From Papilionanthe hookeriana x Papilionanthe teres (Eukaryota > Streptophyta > Magnoliopsida > Asparagales > Orchidaceae): a stretch of 64,000 nucleotides of DNA. Shown one piece after another: positions 23,419-36,500 of this stretch. The translations under genes were made by a program, and so were the position numbers. Each line of letters opens with the position of its first letter. Position 1 is the first letter of the stretch. The stretch is taken from positions 29,135,345 through 29,199,344 of the forward strand of contig CM040439.1 of NCBI GenBank assembly GCA_022702705.1. Reading direction: 5' to 3'. The notes below the pieces were generated by a model that searched no databases, had not been told where the DNA came from, and saw only the letters and a list, made by a program, of their open reading frames with translations.

Positions 23419-23852
23419 TAGAGCTGTAAACAAGCCGAGCTTGAGCGAGCTCAGGTTTGACTCCTGTTCGGCTTGTTCAAAATCACTCGAGCTCGAAACC
23501 GGCTCGCATTCAAAATTGACTCATTAACAATTTGCTCATGTTCGACTCGATTTAAATATTTTTATTCGTGCTCGGCTCGAAAATAACTCGTTAAACTTAA
23601 TTGAAAAAAAATAGATATAAAATATCGGATTCGAACATAGACCAAATATATGCAAAAAAAAAAGACACATAATCATATTATCACATAAGTTATTATGATT
23701 TAAACTTTAAAATAAATATATATAATATATTATTATATAAATAATTATATACTTTTTTATTTCAAGTTAAAACGAGCCAAACATGAGCGAAGGAAAATTT
23801 ATTTATGTTCGACTCATTTACAATTCATATTTCGTGTTCAACTCGTTTACTT
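23419..23852. repeat. Family H-like element, diverged
   Basis: It starts TAGAGCTGTAAACAAGCC and GAGCTTGAGCGAGCTCAGG and holds several CTCGAGCTCG / GGCTTGTTC words on both sides of an AT-rich middle, ending near GTTCAACTCGTTTAC. No target duplication found. Confidence 0.5.
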
Positions 23853-23860
23853 AAAAATGA

Positions 23861-24177
23861 GAGAAAAAATTTGTGTACGTAAGACGTACGCAGAGATGTG
23901 TACGTAAAAGGGTATAAATAGGTTACAATGAGACAATATCCAGGTTACAACCCTCCTATAACTTACTTATAACTTTCTTGTAACCCCCTGTAACCTACCA
24001 ATAAGTCCGCGTTTCTGTTTTCATGCATTTGTAGGTTAAAGGGGAGTTACAAGGGGTTATTACAGGGGTACAAAGAGGTTAAAAGGGGTTATAAACTGGT
24101 TAAGAAGTTTCATAACCTGAATATAATCTCTGTATATCCTGTGTTTACGTATGCAAGACACAAGCAATTTTTTTTTC
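23861..24177. repeat. Family B foldback element with GGTTACAA-word interior
   Basis: Left end GAGAAAAAATTTGTGTACG, TAAGACGTACGCAGAG; right end TTTACGTATGCAAGACAC, AAGCAATTTTTTTTTC. The interior arms consist of words around GTTACAAGGGG/CCCCTTGTAAC and TTATAACC. About 317 bp, ending about 330 bp before the Ca2+-ATPase start codon. Confidence 0.7.
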
Positions 24178-24510
24178 AGAAAAGAGCAGAACACGAGAAT
24201 CAGCAGAAATTCCATGTTTTTTACTTTACGGATATCTTCCTCGATAAATTCCAACATGTGAGTCCGAAATAAACGTTTAAGGGAAATTTGTCAAATCTGA
24301 GGAGGTAAGCTCACAAGCGGTAATCAGACCGGAAAGCAATAAATAAGATTATAAACTGCATTGAATTCGCCTGAAAGTGGGTCTTCCCGACCTGACCTCT
24401 CTGTTCCCACACTTTCTCCGGCGAAAGGGGGAACTGGCTGACTCCTCATGAGGTGATCTGCGGGCTGATCGAGAGAGCTTAGATTCGCGAGTGGTGTTGT
24501 TAGGGAGAAG

Positions 24511-27500
24511 ATGGAGAAGTTTCTGAAGGAGAACTTCGATTTGCCGGCGAAGAATCCGTCGGAGGAGGTGCAGCGGAGATGGCGGAGTGCTGTTGGACAG
24601 ATCGTTCTGAATCGCAAGAGGAGGTTTCGGATGGTTGCCGATCTTGATAAGAGATCGGAGGCTGAGGCTCGACGACGCAGCATCCAGGTCGTTTTTCTCC
24701 GTTTCTTCTTCCACTGCTATTGTCGGATCTGATTTTTTATTTTTCGAGATTGTTTTGGTTGAAACTCTAGCATGGTTTGATTAATGGCGGAAGATGCCCA
24801 TTGTGAAAACGAATCTCTCAGTGATGTGGATGGGATGGCTCTGTCAACGCCGTTACTTTTAGGATATGATTTTGTGTTTTGGAAGTGCGCGTAGCGTGGA
24901 ATGGATTGTTTCGTACTCATGATGCTGTCCTTTCTGACTTGATTTGTTGATCGACGGTCCCACGAGCAGTTGTATAGTAAAAATAAAACAACTATCAATG
25001 GATGTGATCGCTGGCGTCAAAGTCAATAAAAGCAATAAATTTCTATCGGTTAAGATCTAAACGCTTTTGCACCGTGCGATCTTCGGCCCGTGGTCGAGAA
25101 TTTTTTGATGAATTAGTACGAGAAGTGATTTTAATTTTTTTTGCTCTCTCCATTAAGATATGTCAAAAACTTACTGAATGAGTAAATGCCAAAATACTAC
25201 CCCACTATTTATGCATGGCCGTTTTAGTCCCAGAGTTTCAAGAACTGTCAAAATAGACCCTGACTATTTACATGATGTTGTTTTAGTACCAAAATTTATA
25301 GAATCTCCAAAATAGTCTCCGAATATTTACACGATGTGTTTTAGTCTCAGAATTTATAGATGTATTAAAATAGTCCTTAATTATTTTAAAATTAAGCTCC
25401 AATATTCCTCTATATGGACTATTTTAGCCCAAATTTAAATAATATTGGGACTATTTTGGCACTTTTATAAAATTTAGAACTTAAACAACCCCATGTAAAT
25501 AGTTGGGGACTATTTTGACCCTTTACTCCTTACTATGTATATAACTTAAGTTCAAAGAGCAAAAAAGATGGAGAGGAAGATTTTTTCTCGATGATTATCT
25601 TGATAAATTGATTTACAAAAGTCTTAGCTGAACCATCTTTACAAAAAAGAACTTGGATTAGGCAACGCCGACAACTCAGAGAGAGATAGAAAGAGGATGA
25701 GTTGAAGGAAATCCTAGAGAAATTAAATGGACATTGATTTGATAGGATTTCAGCTAAAGATTTCGTATTACACAAGTTTCTAGATGTGACCTTTTTATGT
25801 GTATGTATACGATCACTTATTTACAGTTAGTTCAATTCATTCCAAAATGTAATTACAAATGAATACCTAATTTGGACTTGGTATAGCTAGCTATGTAGTA
25901 AATGAGTATGGTTTGTAGTTGATGACTAGTCAAGAACATTAACGTGAACTTTATAGAAACCCATTCAAGGGATTGGAAGCAAAATTTGAACATAAGTACT
26001 CATCATACTAAGAAATCCATTGTGAAAAAAATGAGGTGAATCATACAAATTACACCATACTCAAGTTTATTCACACTTTAAAACACTCCAATAGGATCTC
26101 TCCTCTCATTTAAAAAGAGAATTCAAAATCCTATATTACTTTCAATCGACAAAAATAACACAATAAGTAAAAAATTGCATAAAATTGGTTAATGGCGTTA
26201 GGGTGCTGTGGCGCTCTAATAGGTGCCAACTTTAGGGTGTTACAGTAGGCTCTCGGGTTTTGAAATCGAATTGGGTGCATCAGTGCTATATTTTTGGGCG
26301 TTGCTAATCTCGATGTTGGAGCGCCGGGGCATTATGTTTATAAAAAAAATTTCAAAGGGGGTAGTTATGCTGGTCAAAGGTGCACCTATCTGGATTGGCC
26401 AATCGTAGCCGGCCCAGCCAAGCTGGCTGGCACAACTAGTAGGGGCGGAAAACTATGTTTCCGCATGGGAGAAATCCAGCCTCATGGTGGGGCTCGCTAG
26501 TCCCTTGATCACGTACGCGAGGAGCATTTGAGGGGTGTTTTGGGGGGAAGTTTGAATGTATTTTGGGGGCTTTTATTAGGGCTAATTACGTAGGGTTTGG
26601 GGTATGTTTTATTTCCTGCAGCTTTTTCTTGTGTCGTCTCGTTTATAGCAGCGTCTAGTGTTTGTGGAGAGACGATCTACCTCTCGAATTGTAAATCACC
26701 CATGTATCTTGCTTATCGGCTTTGGTATGCTCCCCCCTTGTATCTTGCTTATCTGCCTTGTACGCGACCAATAGACTCTTTGTAGAGCTTGATTGGTGAA
26801 ATTGAGGGCTTTGAGATGACAATTGATTGACGCAATCATATTCCACATAATAACATAGTGTTTACTATTTGGTGAGTTTTACCGGCAAGTAGCCAAGCTC
26901 CTTTGTCGAATAGTCTTGGCGAAAATGTGATTTTAAGCCTTTTGGATGAGTTAAGTAGCTCAATATTGGTGGTTGAGTAGGGGCTATCTTTGGACAATGA
27001 TTTGACTTCATGCCACATGAAGATTTTATGTGAATTCAAATATGATAAGTTATGAGTTGTAGGCGGTTCAAGCATTCATAATCAATTGCTTGTTACTTTT
27101 AATTTGGTTTTTTTATTGATTGGATTAATCTAATTTTTTAGTTTTTAAAGTGAGTGATATTTTGATGCTCTATGCACAGCTAAAAGGGAAAAAAAAAAAA
27201 AAAAAAAAAAACTTGTCCAATATAGTTAGTTTTGGAGTTGCATTAATTCCAATCCTCCCTCTGATCACCGTTTTTCGCTTCTGATGCTCTACAATTAGTT
27301 AGTGAAGCTTCCAATATGAATGTTTAATATATTTTACGATGTTTTTTTTTCTTTTTTCTAAATGTCTTAAATTCTTAGCTGGGGAAATTCTTAGGCAATT
27401 TATGACTTTATTGCACAGTGAACTTTTTACTGCCTTTTGCTAGATGCTGGATTTCTTATGTTCACATACTTATATGGGCAAGACTATAATCTCGAATTTG

Positions 27501-30500
27501 TAGGACCTTTGTGCGTTCCAAGAGTTTGACGATTTGACAGCCCAAATACTTTTATTTGTGAATTTTGAAAGTGAGAATATAGACATCTTTCATATTCAAT
27601 CAGTATTTCTTTCTTTGAAATTTGAATTTATTTTTATGTATTGCTTCAGTCCTCAAATAAATATAAAAAATTGGATTAGGCTAAATGTAAAATTAGCAAT
27701 TACCCACATCTACTTGCAAGAGTGCTAAAATCCATAAAATAATATTGATCTAATTTTTTGTCACATCCCAAAATTTTCTAGAAACTGTACAGAAGATGAT
27801 GATTCATAGTGTGTATAATGGACAGCTGATAGGTTGCGTTGTAGATATAGCCTGGTTTCTACTTTAGTTTTTTTTTTTTATACGCTCATCCAAAATCATC
27901 CATAGAGTAGCTTCGGGTATATTATATCATTTGCAATGTTAGTGGGCTAAAGTTGCTTGGTAGATTGGGAATTGGCTTGCCATGCCATAGTCACTAAAAA
28001 GCAATTTTCTTCTTTAATTTTTCTGTTCTTGTTTGTTTTTCCTTAAATAGGTGCAAAGTTAAATGGATGCATGTAGAATAGTTATATTTATTTTACATCA
28101 AGATTAAAAAGTCTAAAAGAATAAAAAAAAAGAAGCCACCGCTTTAAAAATTTTGTGAATTAAAAGAGCATTTATTTTGATCCTTATATTATCTATAAAA
28201 TTTTTAGTTTATTTGCACCTCTATATTTGGAACAAAACAGTTCCTCCATTGTCAATTTTAACATCTAATTTCATATATATTTTAATGTTTAGCCAAAAAT
28301 TAAAGTGGCGTGTATGAAGGGTTGATTGGTTAAATTTAGTGCATGGTTTCTTGATATGGATCAAGTGGTTTTGAATAGAGAATCCTGTGCTTAACATTGA
28401 TGAATGAAAATGTTTGAGGCAACCAAAGCTGGTCAATTAAAAGTATCCAGCTATTTATTTTAGTTTTGTTGTTGAATATATAAGAAATTGTTTTTAGTTT
28501 TCTTGTTGAACTAATACTGAACTAAATACGTAATCATGGGCCTCTAGGTAGATATGTAAAGATTACTCTTTTCCAGGACTACTGAGAATAGGAGAAATCA
28601 TCACGTGCGATTTTTGCGTTTAGATTGTTCTCTTACAATCCTCTGGTTACTTTAAATTCTCACTATTTCTACTTTGAAATGTAGAGCATTACTCTATTTG
28701 ACTGAGAGATGAATTGGCTCAAAACAACAGGTTTTCTTTTTGGTTTCCTGTCATCTTTGATTGGGTGAGAAGACAATGTGCCCATAATCATGTCAACTCA
28801 TTATGATTGACGTTGATCCTAGTGGGAGAAGTCCTACAGCTATGAAAATTCTTTGAACGTGTGATAAAAATGCACCTGGAAGGATTGGGATTCATATTAT
28901 ATCTCCTTTATGCTAAAAACATCTTAGAGAGTCAACCAATTACCCTTGAGATTCCTTGTTTTTAAGGAGGAAGTCATCGAAGTGGACCTCAGGATTACAT
29001 ATTTGTGTTATAAACATACTTTTGATCAGTCTTTGGTACGCTGCTCCAACAGTCTTCAATTTGGAAAACATGATATGATAATTAGAGGTATCTCATCATC
29101 GATTAAGCTTATTTTAACCTTATTTTCTTAATTCATCGTAATTTGGTGGTATTCAAAGAGCACATTTAGGAATCTTAGCATGGAGAAACCAACAAGTGAG
29201 TCAACCAAAGTATGAAGCCTTTGTTCTCAAAGTCAACCCACATTCTAGATTTCCCATCTGCTTTCTTCTTCTTAAAAATGTCCGGAATTCATCTCGATAT
29301 TGAATTGTGTGAATGATTTCAACCTTGAGGTGTTTTAATATTTTGAGATCTTGTGTAGTTAACTTTAACATTTTGAGACCTTTTTTTTTTTTTCCTTCTT
29401 TCTTTTTTCTTCTTTTAATGATCAAAGTTTAAAAGCATACTCAGGCTTTCTATTTTACCCTCCAGTCTTTCCTTTTATTATTATTCTATTTCATGGGTTT
29501 CCTATGTCGCATTGCCTGAGGAGAAAAGCTCTTTCTTCTATTGGTAGGGAGTGACAATATGGCCTTGCATGCTTACAAGCAGATTCGATCGCGATCTTGT
29601 TTAAGTAGTCTGATTCCTATCACTATTTTTACTCTTTTTATTTTATGAAAAATACTGCTTACCATAGCTGCTATATCTTTAGATAGAATTATGGCCAGGT
29701 CCTAGAAGTTTATCCTGAAATAAGTTATTAAAGCTCTCTATATTTTCTAACACACCGGGCTCTCGTCTCAGGAAAAGATTCGTGTTGCTCTGTATGTTCA
29801 GAAGGCTGCTTTGACGTTTATTGATGGTATGATATGTATTGAAGCTTTGTATAAACTTGTCCTCGTTAATTGTGCATCTTACTTAACAATTGATTACTGG
29901 AATTTGATTTGCTCGTGCAACAGCTGCAAATAATATCGAATATAAGCTTCCTGAGGAGGCCAGGAGAGCCGGTTTCTACATTAGCCCTGATGAATTAGCC
30001 ACCATTGCACGAGAGCACAATTCGAAGAGCTTAAAATTTCATGGAGGTGTTGATGGGATATCCAGAAAATTGTCTGTTTCTCTAGAAGACGGCATTAAGT
30101 CAAGTGATTTGTCTGAAAGACAGAATATTTTTGGAGCCAATAAATTTCCAGAGAAACCTGCTAGAAGTTTCTGGATGTTTGTATGGGACGCACTGCAAGA
30201 TTTGACCCTAATAATTCTTATGGTTTGTGCCGTAGTTTCCATAGGAGTTGGGCTTGCCACCGAAGGTTGGCCAAAGGGGATGTATGATGGACTTGGGATC
30301 ATCCTTAGCATCTTCTTGGTAGTTTCCGTCACAGCTGTCAGCGACTATAAACAATCACTGCAGTTCAGAGACCTCGACCGGGAAAAGAAAAAGATTTTCA
30401 TGCAAGTTACCAGAGATGGTTACAGGCAAAAGGTCTCCATCTACGATCTCGTTGTTGGAGATATTGTTCATCTTTCTATTGGGGATCAGGTCCCAGCTGA

Positions 30501-33500
30501 TGGGCTTTACATATCTGGCTATTCGTTATCAATAGATGAGTCAAGCTTGTCTGGCGAAGCTGATCCTGTGCATGTTTCTCATGAAAAGCCATTCCTACTA
30601 GCTGGAACTAAAGTTCAGGATGGGTCTGCTAAAATGCTAGTTACTGCGGTTGGTATGAAAACTGAATGGGGAAGACTGATGGAAACTTTGAGCCAGGGAG
30701 GTGAGGATGAAACCCCTTTGCAAGTGAAGCTTAATGGTGTTGCCACAATCATCGGAAAGATAGGTTTGGTATTTGCCACACTAACTTTTGTCGTGTTGGT
30801 GGCCAGATTTCTAGCGGACAAGGCGATTCATGTTGGCTTGTTAAAATGGTTCCCAAATGATGCGTTGCTAATACTAAATTACTTTGCAATTTCGGTCACC
30901 ATAATCGTTGTTGCAGTTCCGGAGGGGCTACCTTTAGCCGTGACATTGAGTCTCGCTTTTGCGATGAAGAAACTGATGGATGATAAGGCGCTTGTGAGGC
31001 ATTTATCAGCATGTGAGACGATGGGATCTTCAGGATGCATTTGCACTGATAAAACTGGAACTTTGACAACAAATCACATGGTAGTTGATAAGATTTGGAC
31101 TTGTGAAGCATCTAAGTCATTCAGGGGTAAGGAGACTTCAGAGCATTTGAAGGCCACTTTGTCCGGCGAGGTATTAGGCATTCTTTTGCAGTGTATATTC
31201 CTAAATAGTGGTTCAGAAGTGGTAAGAGGAAAAGACGGAAAAAACACCATTTTGGGTACTCCAACTGAAACTGCACTGTTGGAGTTTGGCTTGGATCTTG
31301 AAGGAGTCGTTGACACCACGCAGCATCGAGATTGCACGAGATTGAAGGTGGAACCTTTTAATTCTGTTAAGAAGAAGATGTCTGTTCTTGTTTCTCGCCC
31401 AGGAGGGGGATATCGTGCTTTCTGCAAAGGAGCTTCTGAAATAATTTTGCAGTTGTGTGACAAAATTCTTGATCATGGAGGAAATGCTGTACCTTTATCT
31501 GAAAAGCAAACAAAAACTATAATGGATGTCATTACTCTTTTTGCCAATGATGCTTTAAGGACGCTTTGTTTGGCCTACAAAGACATGGATGAAGTGCCAA
31601 AAGGTGATGAAATTTGTGCTGATGGTTATACACTGATAGCTGTTTTTGGAATAAAAGATCCAGTGCGTCCAGGAGTAAGGGAAGCAGTTCAGACTTGTAT
31701 AACTGCTGGAATAAAAGTGCGGATGGTAACCGGAGACAATATTAATACAGCCAAAGCCATTGCCAAAGAGTGTGGAATATTGACAGATGACGGTCTGGCA
31801 ATAGATGGACCTGAATTTCGCAGCAAGAGCCCGGAGGAGTTGAAGGAGTTAATTCCCAGGCTCCAGGTTTTATTCAAAATTTTTTTTTTCTTATTTTTAT
31901 TTTGCCAGACGGGCTAACTAATTACTACTTTCGTGAAATTGTTTGACAGGTAATGGCTCGATCGTTGCCTCTAGACAAGCATACTTTAGTGACCAATCTG
32001 AGAAAGATGGGTGAAGTTGTTGCAGTCACTGGAGATGGGACCAATGATGCTCCCGCTTTACATGAGGCTGACATCGGCCTTGCGATGGGTATTTCAGGCA
32101 CAGAGGTATTTCTGTTCCATGTGTTCCATGATCATGGATATTTTTAAACCCTCCTGTTTTTTTTTTGTTCGATCCATATATTCCCAGTTTAATTAATCTA
32201 CCATAATAATTTCAGATGTTCAGGCTTGTTTCAAAGTACAAAGTGTTTATATTACTGTGAATCATTGATCTTATAAGTTGTCTTGTGTTTGAGCAAGATA
32301 GTTCTATTTAAGAGGCAGCCTTTCATTGAGTTATTTAGTATATGAGTTCATTATTATTTAGCAACTTTAAATTAGCCTTACTGATTATATTTTGTTTGGG
32401 CCAATTTAAACAACAATTCAGTAGGAGCGTCAGCTGCATTAGAAGGTCAGGAGAATGACGCTTAAAACATGGATATAAAATATTATTGATAATAGTGTTG
32501 GAATATTTTGCTAGCCTGCCATTCTTTAGTTAGATTTCAATTCTATTATTTGAAGTTCAAACAACATGTGTGAATCAAGTATCTAGTCAATGATACCGGA
32601 ACTAATTTAAAACCAGCGGAAACAAAAATTGCATTAATCAACTTAATGAGGGTTACAGAACACGACTCATAACTGAAATAAGACGCAACAACAACAATTC
32701 CCGACTAAGATCAGAAGAAAAGATCCGAGGGCGGTGGTGGCGTCGTGAAGTGGCAAGGGGAAGGGTTAGAGCTGGTGGTTGTACGATAGGTTGGGAAGGT
32801 ATTTAGTGGCCTGTTTGAGTGTCAGAAGTTTGCAACGTAAGGAAGGCTGCAGAAAAGGAAGTGGCAGGGTGCTTGGTGATGGCGGGGCGGGTTGGACAAC
32901 TAGGATATCAGCCGGTTTGGGGCGCCTGAATGCAGGTTGTGTGCTGGATATGTGGACATTCAGCTGGGAAGTGTGCGTTCGACAGTTTGAGGGCTGGAGG
33001 GAGCAGGGAGGAAGGCGGCAGAGTGCTGGTTGGCGACCAGTTGGGCTGGACAGCAAGCCTGCTGTAGGGAAAGGGGGCAGCAGGGACAATAGAGTTGAGA
33101 AGGGATGGCCAGTGGCTAAAAGGGGTGAAGGAGAAGTGTTAGGGAGGAAAATAGGAGAAGATGCATTACCATCTTGGAGCAGGATATAGCCGGAGTACCA
33201 CCTGTCCACGGATTTGGCCCTCCCAAGGGAAAACAGAGACTTTCGCAGAAATCTGAAATAACTCACACAAAACATATACCTAATTCCAACAACAAATATA
33301 TAAATAGACTCCCATCGGGCGGGAAACGAGAAAGGAAAGGAGAAAAGACAGAAAAGGAAGGCTGGGAAGGGTTGGCGGTACTGCCGTTCTTTCAAATTGC
33401 CACTCTCACTTGTCCCTGTAAAAATCGGGATTAGCCCCCCTTCTAAATGCTGCTTCTGCTCGGTCTCGTAAGAATCGGGACTAACTTCCTCAGACCTGGT

Positions 33501-36500
33501 TCTTCTGGCCCCTCTGCCAGCCGGCTGAACCGGCTGGTCATAGCCCCGTGTTATGTGTGGAGCCTGATTTGAAGCACTAGCTACATGCTCAAGAAGACCA
33601 AACACATGTGGGCGAACATAGAGCAGGGAGGAAGGCGGCAGATTGCTGCTTGGCGACCAGTTGGGCTGAACAACAAGCTTGTTGTAGGGAAAGGAGGCGG
33701 CACGGACAGTAGGAATGAGAAGGGATGGCCAGTGGCTAAAAGGGGTGAAGGAGAAGTGGTAGGGAGGAAGAGCGGGATATAATCGGAGTACCACCCGTTC
33801 ACAGATTTGGCCCTCCCCAGGGAAAACAAAGACTTTCGCAGAAATTTGAAATAACTCACACAAAACATAAACCCAATTCCAACAACAAATATATAAAGAG
33901 ACTCCCATCGGACGGGAAACGGGAAAGGAAAGGAGAAAAGACATAAAAGGAAGGCAGGAAGGGGTTGGCGGTACTGCCGCCCTTTCAAATTGCCACTCTC
34001 ACTTGTCCCTGTATGAATCGGGACTAGCCCCCCTTCTAAATGCTGCTTTTGCTCGGTCTCGTAAGAACTAGGACCAACTTCCTCAGATCGGGTTCGCCTG
34101 GCCCCTCTGCCAGCCGGCTGAACCGGCTGGTCATAGCCCCGTGTCAGGTGTCGAGCCTGATTTGAAGCAATAGCAACATGCTCAAGAAGACCAAACACAT
34201 GTGGTCGAACATAGTGGTGGGGGCACTTTTGTGCCCCCTTAAGGCGCACAATTGTCCAATGTTTGGGTGCTGGTTGAAGAGGGGGAGCAATGAATAGGGG
34301 GCGCAAGCGCTTTAGCGCCCACATGTGGGCACAGATCGAGAAGGGAATGCCTTTGTGCTCTCTTTGGGCACCCAAGCACCCACTTTGCTTCGACGATAAA
34401 GAGAGAGTTTGACGCTTAGGTGCCAAGTTTGAGTGCCTAAGCATGCGGAGTAGTTGATACGTTTTTTCAGTTTTAAAATCAATTTTGAGCGGCGTAAACC
34501 TGGCTCTGAGTTTAGTGCTTCCTGTACTATTTTTTTGACATGCTCTCGGTGAAAGTGAGAAGTGTCGGAGAGGAGGATTTCTGGGATCTCGGCGTTTATT
34601 TTTTGCGTCGGATTGGAGCAGGAAGGATTTTGAGCGAGTCCTGTAAATTTCCTTGTATGTAGATAGGAAATTGATGTGGGTTCTCTGTAAAAAACTTCCT
34701 TGATTTTGTAGTGAAATTTCTTGGTGGTGTGGCTCCGTGGTTTTTTCTTTTTGTCAGGTTTTTCCACGTTAAATTCCTGTGTTCTTTTCTGGTTTGCTTT
34801 GATTGTGTTTCTGTTAGGTATGACTTGTATACTTGATAAGAGACAGATGCTGGAGCGGAGCAGAGCGAGCGAGCGGAGTGGAGCGCCGCGGAAGCATCTG
34901 TCCAAATGGGGGAGTTTCGTTTAGTGGGTTGGGGGTGCAAGGGCAAACACCCTTACGGTACGGCACATGAGTATTTTTGTAATTTCATTAAGGGTTAAAT
35001 TTATATATAATATTTGTAACCCTACGAGAACCATAACTTTACTTCTGGAATAGAAACCGCCGCTCTACTCCAGAGGACGTAGACACATTGCCGAACCTCG
35101 TAAAATCTCGTGTTCTTCTATTTTCTTGCGATTTTTCATTTCTTTCACTTTAGTTTCCATTTAGATTTTGTTCCAATTTTTCTCAAATTTGTGCAATCCT
35201 GTTATTTCATGATGCGGTTTAGTTTCTAATTGATTCTAGCCCTCGTAAAGTTGAAAACTTTTCTCATTATTTCTATCATCCTTGTCAGTGAAGTTGAGGC
35301 TTCAGCTTCACTTATCAAGTATTGTACTTTGATGAGGATATTGTAACTGCTTATATGCTACATGTATAAGCCAGCAATAATTAAGAATCCATTAATTAAG
35401 ATCCCGTACATGCAAATTTATTTGTAGAGCATACTTGTGCTCTTTACATTATCTTGGATGGAATCAAGCAAGGTATAGTGCTATGCATTGCTGCATTCAT
35501 ATTTCCTATTCTATCATATTAGATTCTACTGCTAAATTCCCAACTGTTTTGTGTAAAATTGAATGTAAATTTGTAAACGTCCTTCATATGGCATGTTTGG
35601 AAAACTACACGCATTTTGGGTTAAATCAAATCCTTTGATTTTAGTACATCAAGATGGGAAAAATACATGTTTTCTTATGTTGATATTCTATATTTTTATA
35701 TTAACTGATTTGCAATCTTCAGATACCATCATCCTATTGCACTATCCATTAGAGACTCTAGCTCTCTACCATTTGTCAATCTTCTTTGGGGCATTTACTT
35801 ACATAACACCTAATTCTCATGCGTTTACATATCTAACACCAAAACCTTCCTTTTTACATCTTTACCACCTAAATTTTTCATATCAAATAAAATACCACCA
35901 TTTGAGCTTTTAGAAACTGAAATACATGTATGTAAAAAATAAAAAATTGTTGTTTAGGTGTTCGATATGTAAATACATAAGAATTGAGTGGTATGTATGT
36001 AAGCCTTCCAACTTCTTTATGCCTACTCACTGTCTTCATGATTGACAGGCGGAAGCGCTGATCTAACTGTGTAAAAAAATTTTCACAGGTTGCAAAAGAA
36101 AACGCTGATGTGATTATCTTAGACGACAACTTCACCACCATTATAAATGTTGCTAGATGGGGCCGTGCTGTATATATTAACATCCAAAAGTTCGTACAGT
36201 TCCAGCTGACCGTAAATGTTGTTGCTCTTATAGTCAATTTTGTCTCTGCATGTATAACAGGTATCCGGCCAACCAAATCTTAACATGAATTTATTTTCTT
36301 CTGTATTTGCTTGTGGTTCAGTACTTCATTGCTCGCATTTTTAACCTCTTCAGGAGATGCTCCTCTCACTGCCGTGCAGCTGCTATGGGTTAACATGATC
36401 ATGGACACGCTCGGCGCCTTAGCGCTAGCAACAGAACCTCCAAATGACGAAATGATGAAGAGACCGCCGACCGGCCGCGGCGAGAATTTCATCACCAAGG

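Larger units (their letters stand above)
32570..35170. mobile_element. Retroelement-derived block in Ca2+-ATPase intron 4
   Basis: The region is GC-richer than the intron around it. It ends with a copia-like LTR piece (34812-35170) and contains a 0.6-kb tandem duplication (33001-34213). At its left, TGATACCGGAACTAATTT near 32591 could be an LTR edge. Long minus-strand open frames (32766-33944, 33581-34444) show no protein domain, and the duplicated part is open in two frames, so I treat them as noncoding. Exact boundaries and the element class are uncertain. Confidence 0.45.

Noticed and set aside
32766..34444. 392- and 287-codon minus-strand open frames
   Set aside because: They span a 620-bp tandem duplication read in two different frames, inside an intron, with no recognisable domain. 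Stop-poor composition is the simpler explanation.
35593..36276. Open frames on both strands near exon 5 of the Ca2+-ATPase
   Set aside because: They run through a foldback MITE and into the real exon antisense; no independent gene.
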